Shown: positions 52,005-62,240, counted from the first letter of the stretch. The stretch is 64,000 nt of DNA from Shewanella schlegeliana (GCF_016765635.1 NZ_JAESVD010000007.1:168134-232133); one strand, 5' to 3'. The notes: generated from the sequence alone by a model not told the origin. Made by a program: numbers and translations.

Positions 52005-55000
52005 TTAATTAGCAGCCTCCTTGTCTTGAGGCTGACCTTTCACCTTTTCACGCATCTTCTGCATCATGACGTAAAATACTGGCACCAGCAGGGTGCCTAC
52101 AACTGTTGCCGCTAACATACCGCCAAATACCGAGTAACCAAGGGCACGGCGACTTCCCGCTCCAGCACCAGTAGCAATAACCAGTGGCAGTACGCCTAAA
52201 AGGAAGGAGAATGCCGTCATCAAAACCGCACGAAAACGCAGTCTTGCCGCCGTCTCGCCAGCTTCTAAAATGCTCTTGCCTTCTTCACGCAACTGCTTAG
52301 CAAATTCAACAATTAGAATGGCGTTCTTACAGGCGAGGCCGATAAGCAGTACCAGACCAATCTGGGCATAGAGGTTTAAATCAGACCCGACCAGCAATAT
52401 ATTGAGGAATGCACCTAATACGGCAATAGGTACCGCGAGAATAACCGCAAATGGAATGGTCCAACTCTCATATTGAGCGACCAAGAACAGGTAGGTAAAG
52501 ATTAGCGCCAGTCCGAAAATGAGCGGTGCTAAGTTACCCGCCTTAATCTCCTGATAGGTTTGCCCCGTCCACTCAAAGGTGTAACCCGATGGCAGCGATT
52601 CGTTAGCTGCACGCTCCATTGCACTAATGGCATCACCAGAGCTAAAACCAGGAGCCGGGAAACCATTGATGGTTGTGGAGCTAAACATATTGTAATTGTT
52701 CATCACATCCGGGCCTAAAATCGGCGTTACAGTGACTAGAGTGCTAAGTGGCACCATCTCCCCCGTGTTAGAGCGCACATAGAAGCGAGAGATATCCCGG
52801 TCAGAATTACGGTACTCTGATTCGGCCTGCAAGATAACCCTAAACACCTTACCAAAACGGTTAAAGTCGTTAACGTACATAGAGCCGAGCATGGTTTGCA
52901 TGGTAGAGAAGATCTCGTTGAGTGAAACCCCCATCGCCTTGGCCTTATCTCTATCGACATCGACAAACATCTGCGGCACATCGGCGCGGAAGTTACTAAA
53001 GGCCATGGCGATTTCAGGCTGTTCATTGGCCTTCATAATCAAGGCGCGCATCACAGATGCCAGCTCTTGTGGACTCCGACCTTGAGTGTCTTGCAGCACA
53101 AACTCGAAGCCACCAACGCTACCAACACCTGGGATAGGCGGAAGCGAGAATGCCATCGCCTTCACTGCAGGATTCGCAGCATATTTCGCTTGTAACTTGG
53201 CCACAATCGCTGACTCAACCATATCGGGTGATTCACGTTCACTCCAGGTCGATAGGGTCACAATCATCAAACCACCGTTTGAAGATACCGAACCAGTCAA
53301 GATACTAAAACCACTGGCGTGAATAACATTTTCCACTCCCGGCTCAGCTAATGTCAGCTCAACTAAGTCACGCATCACATCTTCGGTACGGTTAAGCGAC
53401 GCGCCATCGGGCAGCTGAATATCCACCATGAAGGCTTTCTTATCTTCCATAGGTACAAAACCCGAGGGTAAGATTTTCGCGACGCCCCCTGTTAGCAAGA
53501 TTAAGCAAACATAGACAATACCAACCAACACAAGCTTACGTGTCAACAACGACACTAACTTCATGTATTTTCCGGTGAAACGCTCAAATAACCTATTAAA
53601 GGCTGCATGAAAACCTTTCTCATGGGCCTTAGGTGGACGCAATAAAGAGGCACACAGCGCGGGACTCAGAGTCAGTGCGTTAATCGATGAGATCAATACC
53701 GCAATACAGATGGTCACAGAAAACTGCGCGTACATCTGGCCGGTGATCCCCGGCATCACGGCCGTTGGGGCAAATACAGCGAGCAGTACCAAGGTGGTAG
53801 CAACAATAGGGCCGGTTACCTCTTTCATCGCCTTCGAGGTTGCCTCTTTCGGCGATAAGCCCTCATCTTGCATCAGACGGGTAACGTTCTCCACCACAAC
53901 GATGGCATCATCCACCACGATACCGATGGCTAAGATCAGGGCGAATAGTGAAACCGTGTTGATGCTCATACCAAACAGCAACAGGAAGGCAAACGTACCG
54001 ATAAGCGATACTGGAATGGCAATCGCTGGCACTAGCGTTGAGCGTACATCTTGCAGGAAAATAAACACCACAAAGACTACCAGCGCAATAGAGATAAACA
54101 GGGTCTGCACCACCTCTTTGATTGAGGTTTCGACAAACTCGGTGGTGTCGTACAAGACTTCATATTCTAGGTCATTAGGAAAGCGCTCTGAGAGTTTCTC
54201 CATCTCGGCTTTAATCGCTTTACCTACCTCCAACGCATTTGCATCGGGAGACTGGTAGATAGAGATAATCGCCGAAGGTTTGTTATTTAGCTTACCTTGC
54301 GCGTCATAGGTTTGAGAACCCAGCTCCACTCGTGCCACATCGCCAACGACCACTTTTGAGCCGTCGTTATTGGCACGGATCATCACATCATAAAACTCTT
54401 GCGGATCTTTAAGACGCCCCTTGGTCTGAAGGGTGTACTGGAACTGCTGGTCAGGATCCACTGGCGCGGCGCCGATGCGCCCAGCCGCAACCTGAATATT
54501 TTGCTCCTGCAGTGCACCAATAACATCGGTTGCGGTCACCCCAAGACTCGCCATCTGATCAGGATCGAGCCAAATACGCATCGCATAATCGAGCGCACCA
54601 ATGACCTGCACCTTTGACACACCATACTGACGCGCCAGCGCATCTTTTACATTAAGCCCAGCATAGTTAGTGATAAACAGTGAGTCGAAGGTTTCATTAG
54701 GGGAAACAAGGTTCACCACCATCAACATGTTCGGACTTTGCTTCTCTACCTTCACACCTTGACGCTTAACTTCTTCAGGCAGACGTGGCATCGCCTGTTG
54801 CACACGGTTTTGCACCTTCACCTGCGCCATATCGGCATCGGTACCCACATCGAAGGTTACATTCAACGAATAACTACCGTCGTTAGCGCTTTTAGACTCC
54901 ATATAGAGCATGCCTTCGACACCGTTAACTTCGGCCTCAATGGGCTGGGCAATGGTGTCTTTAACAATGTCGGCACTGGCACCTGAATAACTGGTTGAAA

Positions 55001-55136
55001 CGCTCACCTGAGGTGGCGCTATCTCGGGAAATTCAGATACGGATAGGACAGGAATGGCGATCAAACCAACCAAAGTCAAAACAGTTGAGATCACAAAGGC
55101 AAATTTAGGCCTGTTAATAAAAAATTCACTAATCAT
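52005..55136 (-). CDS. RND efflux permease (AcrB-like), second system
   Basis: Drug or solvent efflux pump of 1043 residues. The start [20 protein letters not shown] is typical of AcrB/MexB-type permeases. The Asp pair for proton transfer is in [16 protein letters not shown], and the second half has [21 protein letters not shown] and [19 protein letters not shown]. It is a closer AcrB relative than the permease at 45785. A GGGGGA ribosome-binding site precedes the ATG. A short leader frame overlaps its start (55134-55205), and the adaptor gene lies 165 bases upstream on the same strand. Confidence 0.95.
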   Translation of the reverse strand: MISEFFINRPKFAFVISTVLTLVGLIAIPVLSVSEFPEIAPPQVSVSTSYSGASADIVKDTIAQPIEAEVNGVEGMLYMESKSANDGSYSLNVTFDVGTDADMAQVKVQNRVQQAMPRLPEEVKRQGVKVEKQSPNMLMVVNLVSPNETFDSLFITNYAGLNVKDALARQYGVSKVQVIGALDYAMRIWLDPDQMASLGVTATDVIGALQEQNIQVAAGRIGAAPVDPDQQFQYTLQTKGRLKDPQEFYDVMIRANNDGSKVVVGDVARVELGSQTYDAQGKLNNKPSAIISIYQSPDANALEVGKAIKAEMEKLSERFPNDLEYEVLYDTTEFVETSIKEVVQTLFISIALVVFVVFIFLQDVRSTLVPAIAIPVSLIGTFAFLLLFGMSINTVSLFALILAIGIVVDDAIVVVENVTRLMQDEGLSPKEATSKAMKEVTGPIVATTLVLLAVFAPTAVMPGITGQMYAQFSVTICIAVLISSINALTLSPALCASLLRPPKAHEKGFHAAFNRLFERFTGKYMKLVSLLTRKLVLVGIVYVCLILLTGGVAKILPSGFVPMEDKKAFMVDIQLPDGASLNRTEDVMRDLVELTLAEPGVENVIHASGFSILTGSVSSNGGLMIVTLSTWSERESPDMVESAIVAKLQAKYAANPAVKAMAFSLPPIPGVGSVGGFEFVLQDTQGRSPQELASVMRALIMKANEQPEIAMAFSNFRADVPQMFVDVDRDKAKAMGVSLNEIFSTMQTMLGSMYVNDFNRFGKVFRVILQAESEYRNSDRDISRFYVRSNTGEMVPLSTLVTVTPILGPDVMNNYNMFSSTTINGFPAPGFSSGDAISAMERAANESLPSGYTFEWTGQTYQEIKAGNLAPLIFGLALIFTYLFLVAQYESWTIPFAVILAVPIAVLGAFLNILLVGSDLNLYAQIGLVLLIGLACKNAILIVEFAKQLREEGKSILEAGETAARLRFRAVLMTAFSFLLGVLPLVIATGAGAGSRRALGYSVFGGMLAATVVGTLLVPVFYVMMQKMREKVKGQPQDKEAAN

Positions 55137-55215
55137 GACATTCCCCCGTCAAAAGCAGCAAACTTAGGGCTTCTGTTCTAATAAAAAACTGACTAATCAT
55201 GACATTCCCCTGTCA
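55115..55215 (-). repeat. Duplicated start region of the RND permease gene
   Basis: A 37-bp segment covering the ribosome-binding site, start codon and first codons (55115-55151) is repeated with a few changes at 55179-55215. The copies share TAATAAAAAA, ACTAATCATGACATTCCCC and GTCA. The two copies lie 64 bases apart. Confidence 0.93.
55134..55205 (-). CDS. Possible 23-residue leader peptide
   Basis: The upstream copy of the duplicated start has its own AGGGGA site and ATG (55203-55205). It opens a frame beginning [13 protein letters not shown], continuing with a Leu run and ending at a TAG that overlaps the true permease start (ATGATTAG). Its first codons copy the permease. Ribosomes finishing here could re-initiate on the permease, so it may tune pump expression, but this is inference. 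Confidence 0.4.
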
Positions 55216-55301
55216 GCCTTAATATTAAGGCTTGGGCAGCTCATAATGCTGCTAATTACGAAGTAAGCAATTAAACAAATAGGTCTCATCACCACCTCCA
55301 A

Positions 55302-56456
55302 CTATGATTTTTCATCTTCTTTGAAAGGCACCACTTCTTGCTCTACTGGGTTGACCTTGATACCGGGACGAATTTTCTGTAATCCCTCAACAACGATACG
55401 ATCACCATCTTCTAAACCGCTAAGCACCCGCCACTCCACACCAAAACGCTCACCGAGCTCAACAACGCGCTTTTGCACTTCATCTTGCTCATTAACTACC
55501 ATCACAAAACGACCCTGCTGATCTTCCTGCACTGCGGCTTGAGGGATCAGTAGCGCATTCTCTGTGATTGGCGATTCAACCACTAAAGTGACAAACAGCC
55601 CTGGCAGCATTAAGCTATTGGCATTTTTAAAGGTGGCACGCACAGGTAAGGTACCGGTTGCTGCATCGACTCGGTTGCCAATAAAGTCGATATGGCCAAC
55701 TTCATCAAACATGGTGCCATTCGGTAGACGTAGTCGCATAACCAGATCTTCAATTTTGATCTCTTTTTCTTTCGCTTTTGAGAATTGTTGTTGAGCTGTG
55801 ATTAGAGCCTTTTCGGCTATTTGAAAATTAACCCACATAGGCTGAAGCTGCACGATATTCGCCATCTCTGTCTGAGGAGTGATGATGTCACCGAGACTTA
55901 CTTCAGACTGACTGACACGACCGGAAATCGGCGCAAAAACTTTGGTATAGCTTAATTGAAGCTTGGCAGCTTCTACCGCCGCCTCCGCTTGCACAACACC
56001 TGCAGCGGTAGTGAGTTTGCGGCTAGTCAGCTCGTCCATATCCTGAGCACTGATCATACCATCAGGTAGCAAACGACGACCACGTTCCCAATTCATCACC
56101 GCCACATCTCTAGAGGCTTTAGCCTGCTTTAAAACCGCTTGATGCTGGGCAAGCTCCGCTTCATAAGTCGATGGGTCGATTTCAAACAACAGATCGCCAG
56201 CACTAATATCATCGCCTTCAACATAACTGCGCTTCAGTAACTGCCCCTGGATCTGCGGTTTAATCACCACGTCTTCAGACGCTCGAGTTCGGCCAACAAA
56301 CTCAGACTTAGGCGTGATCATCTCTTTATGAGCAGTATTAACGATAACGCTCGGAAGTACAGCTTGCTGCGGCGCTGGTGCGTCACCACAGCCTGAGATA
56401 ACTGCAGCGCTGAGAATGAGCACCCACAACTTAATATTTGAAACTGAACCGGCCAT
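55302..56456 (-). CDS. RND efflux periplasmic adaptor, AcrA-like lipoprotein
   Basis: Adaptor for the AcrB-like permease encoded next. The 384-residue product has a lipoprotein signal with lipobox VISGC near residues 19-23, so it is anchored by lipid in the inner membrane. The lipoyl domain (VVIKPQIQGQLLKRSYVEGDDI), a coiled-coil hairpin (about 90-160), SYTKVFAPISGRVSQSEVSLGD and the C-terminal beta-barrel follow. No outer-membrane factor or TetR repressor gene is beside the operon. The gap of 536 bases upstream to 56993 shows no gene. Confidence 0.94.
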   Translation of the reverse strand: MAGSVSNIKLWVLILSAAVISGCGDAPAPQQAVLPSVIVNTAHKEMITPKSEFVGRTRASEDVVIKPQIQGQLLKRSYVEGDDISAGDLLFEIDPSTYEAELAQHQAVLKQAKASRDVAVMNWERGRRLLPDGMISAQDMDELTSRKLTTAAGVVQAEAAVEAAKLQLSYTKVFAPISGRVSQSEVSLGDIITPQTEMANIVQLQPMWVNFQIAEKALITAQQQFSKAKEKEIKIEDLVMRLRLPNGTMFDEVGHIDFIGNRVDAATGTLPVRATFKNANSLMLPGLFVTLVVESPITENALLIPQAAVQEDQQGRFVMVVNEQDEVQKRVVELGERFGVEWRVLSGLEDGDRIVVEGLQKIRPGIKVNPVEQEVVPFKEDEKS

Positions 56457-56992
56457 TTAAGCCTCCTGATAGGTAGGATATGCGCTTTATTTTCATCCTG
56501 AAATTATAGACTTATGCAACACACAAAAGAAACCTATTGGCATCAAATTAGCAATTTATTTAACAAGAGCGTGATATAAAACTCTAGCTATTTGGCTACA
56601 ATGAATCTCAATGACCCTAGTACGAGCAATTCAACTGTTGCTTTATTAGCCAAAGCCGCTACTAATTCGGCATCATCCGGCAAAAGTGCGATCTGGAACA
56701 AAGTTATCGACTTAAGTGTCATGGTAAACAGGAGGTACAGCGACTAAGGTTTTAACTAGCATATAAAAATAGATAATGAGATAACTTGATTGTATTCGCC
56801 GATATGTGGATGAATGTATAGAGAAATTAAGTTAACCAAACTTGAATATGCACAGAAAAGTGATACACATCAGTTAATTCATCGTTGTTCAAATAAAAAA
56901 CCATAAAATACGCCCAAACCACTAACGTGGTTGACCAAGATAAAAAACAGTGCCTAAGATGGCACTCGTCACAGCGAACAGGTAGGTAATTT

Positions 56993-57355
56993 ATGACAGC
57001 AATCTCTCATGTATACAACTACACCGTCCGATGCCCTCACGTTAAGGATCCTGCGCACCCAACAAGCTGGCGCAATCATATTGAGTTAAACCGCTCATGT
57101 GAAATCGCACTAGACCGAATTACTAAGTGGCACAGCCATTCTGGCAACCGACTATTTGAACATGATGGATATGTTGTAAGAGAATGCGAACAGGAGCAGG
57201 CCTACTTTGCCATGCAAAATAGTCGCCTCAAAGATGACAAACATGTATTGGTCACCTTCAAAGTCTTTATGGATAACAAAACTAAAGACGCTTCAGTGCA
57301 AGAGATCATGGAGCATGTTATCGAAGATTATAAGTCTCGCTTAAGCAAGCTTTAA
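56993..57355 (+). CDS. Conserved-looking hypothetical protein
   Basis: A 120-residue soluble protein I do not recognise. It is rich in His and charged residues, with VRCPHVKDPAHPTSWRNHIE near the start and a C-terminal helix (VQEIMEHVIEDYKSRLSKL). An AGGTAGG site lies nine bases before the ATG. There is no signal or membrane span. A 6-bp hairpin AGTGCC-TAAGAT-GGCACT (56949-56966) sits just upstream. It is followed by a 12-bp inverted repeat. Neighbours give no clue to function. Confidence 0.7.
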   Translation: MTAISHVYNYTVRCPHVKDPAHPTSWRNHIELNRSCEIALDRITKWHSHSGNRLFEHDGYVVRECEQEQAYFAMQNSRLKDDKHVLVTFKVFMDNKTKDASVQEIMEHVIEDYKSRLSKL

Positions 57356-57363
57356 TAATTGCT

Positions 57364-57397
57364 GGCATGTTTTAGTTATAAACACCTAAAACATGCC
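57364..57397 (+). terminator. 12-bp inverted repeat, possible terminator
   Basis: Perfect stem GGCATGTTTTAG/CTAAAACATGCC with a 10-base loop, eight bases after the stop of the preceding gene. The following T run is poor (GCTTTTG), so it may end transcription weakly or protect the mRNA. The remainder of the gap to 57760 shows no gene. Confidence 0.55.
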
Positions 57398-57760
57398 GCT
57401 TTTGATTTTCCCCTTACAAAAGAGCAAGATCACACTTCTGACGTCCCTCTCCTATTCAGCTCACAAAACACTAGCGTTCATTTGCCAGACAAGGCCAGGA
57501 AAACCTTGCAAAAGAAAACAATAAAACCTTAAAATACAATACTATAAAATCAAACAACCTCACTTTCCCCGCCTTTTCAGCTAACAAAGCGCCTAATTGC
57601 CGTTTTTCATATCTACTGCTACACTTTTTAAGCGTATTTTTGGTGACTATTCTCAATGTAGAACAATCGTTGACCACAACAATCACACTCGTTAAATAGT
57701 GTTTAATCGTCGGACCTATTTTTATTTTACAGTTCTATCGACTTAAGGATTAAAAATCTC

Positions 57761-59062
57761 ATGCATGAAATGGCTAATATTGTCATCGTTGGTGGCGGCG
57801 CTGGTGGAATGGAGATCGCAACTAAACTCGGTCATCAGCTAGGGCGAAAAGGAAAAGCGAGAGTCACACTAGTAGACTGCGCCGAAAGCCACATCTGGAA
57901 ACCACTTCTGCATGAAGTTGCCACTGGTGCACTAGACATCGGCATCGATGCTATCAGTTACCGTGGCCATGCTGCTAGCCATGGTTATCACTTCCAGCAA
58001 GGAGCGATGACCGATATTGATAGAGATGCAAAGCAGGTCATTCTAGCCCCAATAAACGATGACAAAGGGCGAGAGTTATTACCTGCTCGTCGTATCGATT
58101 ATGATTACTTAGTCATTGCCATTGGCAGTATCGCCAATGACTTCAATATCCCAGGCGTACGAGAGCATTGCGTATTTTTAGATAGTACCGAGCAGGCGAT
58201 GGAGATCCGCACCATGCTGCTTAATAAATTTATGCGCTATGCAAGCCACCACCAACTCGATGACAAAATAAAAATCGCTGTTGTCGGTGCAGGCGCAACA
58301 GGCGTTGAAATGTCGGCGGAGATGCATCACGCCGTTGAGCAACTACGCGGTTTCGGTTATAAAATCGATAGCAGCCTACTGGAAATTACCCTGATCGAGG
58401 CTGATGAGCGTATTTTACCTAAGGTAGAGAAAGAGGAGATCTCAGCCTCTGTAGCTAAAGAGTTAACCTCTATTGGCGTGAAAGTCATGACCAGCACGCG
58501 TATTAATCAAGTCACCGCAGAGGGTTTACATACCTCTGAAGGTGAATTTATCCAGTCAGATATGGTGATCTGGTCGACGGGAGTTAAAGCTCCTGATTTC
58601 TTGAAAGATATCGGTGGCCTTGAAAGCAACCATATCAATCAAGTGATGGTGCAGCAAAACATGCAAACCACTCGCGATCCTGCAATATTTGCTATCGGTG
58701 ACTGCGCCGCCTGTCCGCAAGAAGACGGTAGCTGGGTGCCGCCACGGGGGCAGTCAGCAAGACAGATGGCATTGATGACTGCCGACAACATCAAGTTATT
58801 GCTAGCGGGTAAAGCCGCTTCAAACAACTATGTATATAAAGATTTAGGTGCATTGGTTAACCTGTCAAAGTTCCACACTGTAGGTAACCTGATGTCCTTT
58901 ATCGGCGGCGGTATCATGGTTGAAGGTAAGATTGCCCGTTTCGTATATACCTCTTTATACAGAAGACATCTGATTGAACTACATGGCCCAATCAAAGGCA
59001 CCCTATTAATGTTTGCCAAAGGGATCAGCCGTATTATCCATCCACATTTAAAGTTGCACTGA
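57761..59062 (+). CDS. ndh: Type II NADH:quinone oxidoreductase
   Basis: Single-subunit, non-proton-pumping NADH dehydrogenase on the inner face of the membrane that passes electrons to quinone. The 433-residue product has the FAD-binding IVIVGGGAGGMEIATKLG near the N-terminus and the NADH-binding AVVGAGATGVEMSAE near residues 170-185. FAIGDCAACP and the C-terminal amphipathic region follow. An AAGGA site precedes the first ATG; a second ATG three codons in is also possible. No partner gene follows in an operon. Confidence 0.95.
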   Translation: MHEMANIVIVGGGAGGMEIATKLGHQLGRKGKARVTLVDCAESHIWKPLLHEVATGALDIGIDAISYRGHAASHGYHFQQGAMTDIDRDAKQVILAPINDDKGRELLPARRIDYDYLVIAIGSIANDFNIPGVREHCVFLDSTEQAMEIRTMLLNKFMRYASHHQLDDKIKIAVVGAGATGVEMSAEMHHAVEQLRGFGYKIDSSLLEITLIEADERILPKVEKEEISASVAKELTSIGVKVMTSTRINQVTAEGLHTSEGEFIQSDMVIWSTGVKAPDFLKDIGGLESNHINQVMVQQNMQTTRDPAIFAIGDCAACPQEDGSWVPPRGQSARQMALMTADNIKLLLAGKAASNNYVYKDLGALVNLSKFHTVGNLMSFIGGGIMVEGKIARFVYTSLYRRHLIELHGPIKGTLLMFAKGISRIIHPHLKLH

Positions 59063-59144
59063 TAAAACTGCGCTTATCGGCTAGCGAAACTGAAATATTG
59101 CTGGCAAAATGCCAGCAATATTATAAGAAAGGGATAACTCCTCC

Positions 59145-59354
59145 ATGAAACAGTTAAGTTTAGTTGCCGCCTTATTGTTCAGTTTAATCGCCACTGGTTG
59201 TGCAGAGCTTAAAGACGCTGGTCGTCAAATCGGCCACACAACTAAAGAGGTGACCACTGATATTGGTCATGCAACGCGAGATACCACTAAAGCAATTGGC
59301 CACGCCTCAAGAGATGCGGTTAAATCGGTCAAAGAAGATCTTAGCGAAGAATAA
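59145..59354 (+). CDS. Small lipoprotein with three 11-residue repeats
   Basis: A 69-residue protein with a signal and lipobox IATGC (Cys19). The mature part contains three consecutive 11-residue repeats: IGHTTKEVTTD (29-39), IGHATRDTTKA (40-50) and IGHASRDAVKS (51-61). Spaced this way they would form an amphipathic helix with His and Gly on one face. The AAAGGGAT site is well placed. Similar short lipoproteins occur in marine bacteria but I know of no assigned function. It follows ndh by 82 bases and a terminator comes after it. Confidence 0.85.
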   Translation: MKQLSLVAALLFSLIATGCAELKDAGRQIGHTTKEVTTDIGHATRDTTKAIGHASRDAVKSVKEDLSEE

Positions 59355-59377
59355 CGATTTGCCACTCTCTATATAAA

Positions 59378-59403
59378 ACAAAGGCTCATTATTGAGCCTT
59401 TGT
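59378..59403. terminator. Bidirectional terminator
   Basis: Stem ACAAAGGCTCA/TGAGCCTTTGT between the lipoprotein gene and the convergent thioesterase gene. T tracts are short on both strands. Confidence 0.7.
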
Positions 59404-59422
59404 CTTGTTTGCCCCATATACA

Positions 59423-59791
59423 CTACGCGGCATTAGTCCGCATACCATGCTCAGCGGGCAGTCCTTTCTCATTAACATGTACAAATACTATTTTGTCGAT
59501 ACTCACTATTGGTAGTTGAGTCAGCTTATTACGCACTTTACAACACACTGTAATAGAAGTGGCTCCAGCACTAATTAACTCTAGACCGAACTCAATCACA
59601 TCACCTTGACGCGCTGGCGCCATAAAGTTTATTTCTGACATAATTTTGGTGACATGGCGCTGACTCTTCATCTGGCAGCCAGCAAATATTGCCGCTTCCT
59701 CATCAATCCAACTTAAGAGTTGCCCGCCAAACAGGAAATTGGCTGGATTTAAATGCTCAGGTTTAATAAAACGGCGACTGTAATATTTCAT
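59423..59791 (-). CDS. Acyl-CoA thioesterase (hotdog fold, YciA-like)
   Basis: A 122-residue hotdog-fold thioesterase that would release CoA from acyl-CoAs. The segment NFLFGGQLLSWIDEEAAIFAG (about 18-38) carries the helix-capping and catalytic region with Asp and Glu, and GDVIEFGLELISAGATSITV forms the sheet. The length is close to YciA of E. coli (132). Substrate range is not evident. It is single, transcribed toward the lipoprotein gene. Confidence 0.9.
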   Translation of the reverse strand: MKYYSRRFIKPEHLNPANFLFGGQLLSWIDEEAAIFAGCQMKSQRHVTKIMSEINFMAPARQGDVIEFGLELISAGATSITVCCKVRNKLTQLPIVSIDKIVFVHVNEKGLPAEHGMRTNAA

Positions 59792-60073
59792 TCTGTTCTC
59801 CTAAAAGCAGTATTCATATTGAGGAATTGCAAGAAAGACACCAGAAATAATCACCATGAAAAATCAATACGTTACAACTCTCAGGTAAGCTTACTCAATC
59901 GTTTTGCACTAAAAAAGAACCAAGTTGCCCCGTTAACTAGCCCTTTATTCCTGACTAATTTAGCACTTCAAAATCCTAACCCATTACTTCAGCAACAAAA
60001 CCAGCATAGATCCGACTCAATAGCATCATACTTTTGCCGGGCAAACATCTCTCCAGCATCTCTAGCCCAAAAC

Positions 60074-60102
60074 AAAAAACCTAGGCTATTACCTAGGTTT
60101 TT
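60074..60102 (-). terminator. ltaE terminator
   Basis: Stem AAACCTAGG/CCTAGGTTT with a minus-strand run of T, about 25 bases past the ltaE stop. The rest of the gap 59792-60073 has no gene; an open plus-strand frame there has no protein-like features. Confidence 0.85.
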
Positions 60103-60127
60103 AGTAATTAAATGACTAAAGAACGAA

Positions 60128-61144
60128 CTAACTCTGGCTTAACAGCCCCTTTAATTCACTGATAAAGCGCGTGATATCGGCTCTAGAAATATCAGCATGT
60201 GTCACCAAACGGATGGTTTTACCTGGACTGAGTAAAATCCCCTTAGCCTTCAAATCAACTGCTAGTGCTTTGGTATCAATTTTGTCACTCACAGCAGCGA
60301 ATACCATATTGGTCTGCACTTGCGACATATCGACTTCAAAGCCTTCAATTGTTGCCAACTCTGCAGCTAAATATGCGGCATTGTCGTGATCTTCAGCAAG
60401 ACGCTCTACCTGCTCAGTTAATGCTAATGTCGCCGCAGACGCTATTATCCCTGCTTGACGCATGCCACCACCAAGTACTTTCCGCCAGCGTCTCGCCTTA
60501 GTAATTAAACGCTCATCCCCCAGCAATATCGAGCCGACCGGAGCACATAGGCCCTTAGACAAACAGATTGAAACTGAGTCGAAGTACTGAGTGATCTCGG
60601 TCATTGGGATATTCTGCGCCACAGCCGCGTTTGCAACGCGTGCGCCATCAAGATGAATTTTCAATCCACGCTCAAAAGCCAAAGCCTGAGCCGAAGCTAA
60701 ATACTCTTGTGGCACAATCTTGCCGCCGATGGTGTTTTCTAAGCTCAATAAACGTGTACGTGCAAAGTGAATATCATCAGGTTTAATTGCAGCTTCAATA
60801 TCACTGAGTAAAATGCTGCCATCGGCTTGATTTGTTAGTGGTTGAGGCTGAATACTACCAAGCACGGCAGCCCCGCCGCCTTCAAACTTATAGTTGTGAG
60901 CTTGCTGACCACACAGATATTCATCACCACGCTCACAGTGAGCCATCAAAGCAAGTAAGTTTGCTTGAGTTCCTGAAGAGGTAAACAGTGCATTATCATA
61001 GCCAAACATCTCGGCGGCCATCTCTTCAAGGTAGTTAACGCTTGGGTCATCGCCGTAAACATCATCCCCAACCTCAGCCTGACTCATCGCGGCGCGCATA
61101 GCAGCCGTAGGCTTAGTAACCGTATCACTGCGAAAATCAATCAT
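60128..61144 (-). CDS. ltaE: Low-specificity L-threonine aldolase
   Basis: PLP enzyme splitting L-threonine and allo-threonine to glycine and acetaldehyde. The 338-residue product from ATG 61142-61144 begins MIDFRSDTVTKPT, the family start. It has the EVGDDVYGDDP segment, FTSSGTQANLLALMAH, the HLDGARVANAAVAQ region and the PLP lysine in SVSICLSKGLCAPVGS. A TTGAGG site lies seven bases upstream. The GC-neutral gap of 328 bases to the next gene shows no feature. Confidence 0.95.
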   Translation of the reverse strand: MIDFRSDTVTKPTAAMRAAMSQAEVGDDVYGDDPSVNYLEEMAAEMFGYDNALFTSSGTQANLLALMAHCERGDEYLCGQQAHNYKFEGGGAAVLGSIQPQPLTNQADGSILLSDIEAAIKPDDIHFARTRLLSLENTIGGKIVPQEYLASAQALAFERGLKIHLDGARVANAAVAQNIPMTEITQYFDSVSICLSKGLCAPVGSILLGDERLITKARRWRKVLGGGMRQAGIIASAATLALTEQVERLAEDHDNAAYLAAELATIEGFEVDMSQVQTNMVFAAVSDKIDTKALAVDLKAKGILLSPGKTIRLVTHADISRADITRFISELKGLLSQS

Positions 61145-61481
61145 TGTTAACCTCAAGTTTCTAGATCTGGAATTATCAAATAGTGACTAATATTACTTTG
61201 GCGTAGGGCCTACTACCAGTAAAAAACCAAAGTTTACAAACTGGCAAAAACAGCGCTCACAAAAATATATCAACAGCTAAAGTGCAAATTAAGCAATCAT
61301 GAATACTTCTAAAACAAAAATCTTATTAAGAATACCTCCTAACCCACGACCAGATTGAAAACCAACACCCACCCACTAAAACCACATTAGAAAATATAAT
61401 GCTAAATCAAAACTTTTATCATTGTCTTTTTGGCCTAAAAAGAGGCAGAATTCTCTTCCTTTTATTTAGCTAGTGCGAATT

Positions 61482-62120
61482 ATGTTAGAAGTTAAAGTTA
61501 TCAGCTTTTTATGGCTAATCGGTATTTTGGCCGAAGCAATGACAGGTGCACTGGCTGCTGGGAAAAAACAGATGGACCTGTTTGGTGTAGTCATAATAGG
61601 TTGTGTTACCGCGATAGGTGGCGGCACGTTGCGCGATATCTTACTCGGCAACTACCCATTAATCTGGATTGAAAATGTCCATTATTTGATTGCCATTGCA
61701 GCAGCCTCTTTACTGACGGTAATGATAGCCCCTGTTATGCGTCATCTGTCTAAACTCTTTCTAGCCATCGATGCGATTGGTTTAGCTGTATTCTCTATTA
61801 TCGGCGCGCAAAAAACCTTAATGTTAGGCTTTAGCCCCGAGATAGCGATTGTGATGGGAGTGGTGACAGGCGTATTTGGCGGCGTCATTAGAGATATTCT
61901 CTGTAACCAAGTGCCACTGATCTTTAAGAAAGAGCTCTACGCCTTGGTCGCCCTATTGACTGCGTCGGCCTATGTGGCGATGAAGTTTAACGGCGTTCCT
62001 GAGTGGATTAATCTTTCAATATCTCTGGTATTTGGCTTTAGCTTTAGAATGCTAGCCATTCGCTATAAGTGGTCTATGCCCAAGTTTGATTACCAATATC
62101 AGTCAGACAACGCACATTAA
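61482..62120 (+). CDS. UPF0126 (YadS/YicG-type) membrane protein
   Basis: A 212-residue integral membrane protein with two tandem UPF0126 domains of three spans each. Each has a glycine-rich signature: GCVTAIGGGTLRDILLGNYPL in the first and GVVTGVFGGVIRDILCNQVPL in the second. This repeat resembles trimeric intracellular cation (TRIC) channels, and bacterial relatives have been linked to cation or glycine transport, but the role here is not shown. The ATG at 61482 is preferred to a GTG three codons earlier; neither has a strong ribosome-binding site. Confidence 0.9.
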   Translation: MLEVKVISFLWLIGILAEAMTGALAAGKKQMDLFGVVIIGCVTAIGGGTLRDILLGNYPLIWIENVHYLIAIAAASLLTVMIAPVMRHLSKLFLAIDAIGLAVFSIIGAQKTLMLGFSPEIAIVMGVVTGVFGGVIRDILCNQVPLIFKKELYALVALLTASAYVAMKFNGVPEWINLSISLVFGFSFRMLAIRYKWSMPKFDYQYQSDNAH

Positions 62121-62151
62121 ATTAGTTTTAATATACTAGTTTAAAAGAGAC

Positions 62152-62182
62152 AAAAAAGGTCGGCATATGCCGACCTTTTTAT
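62152..62182. terminator. Bidirectional terminator between the UPF0126 gene and mscS-like gene
   Basis: Stem AAAAGGTCGGCATATGCCGACCTTTT, a perfect palindrome with T runs on both strands. Confidence 0.9.
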
Positions 62183-62240
62183 TACCTCGCGCTTATCTCA
62201 TTTGGGATGGATTAAGCGCGTTGAGAGCCTAATTCACCGA

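Noticed and set aside
53710..54258. 182-codon plus-strand frame inside the second RND permease gene
   Set aside because: It is a shadow of a strongly conserved permease gene; the Ser/Thr-rich peptide is a typical antisense artefact.
57471..57686. Minus-strand 71-codon frame upstream of ndh
   Set aside because: It lies in AT-rich intergenic DNA, lacks a ribosome-binding site and shows no motif.
59753..60115. Plus-strand 120-codon frame between the thioesterase and ltaE genes
   Set aside because: It overlaps the thioesterase start and runs through the ltaE terminator hairpin; the peptide looks random.
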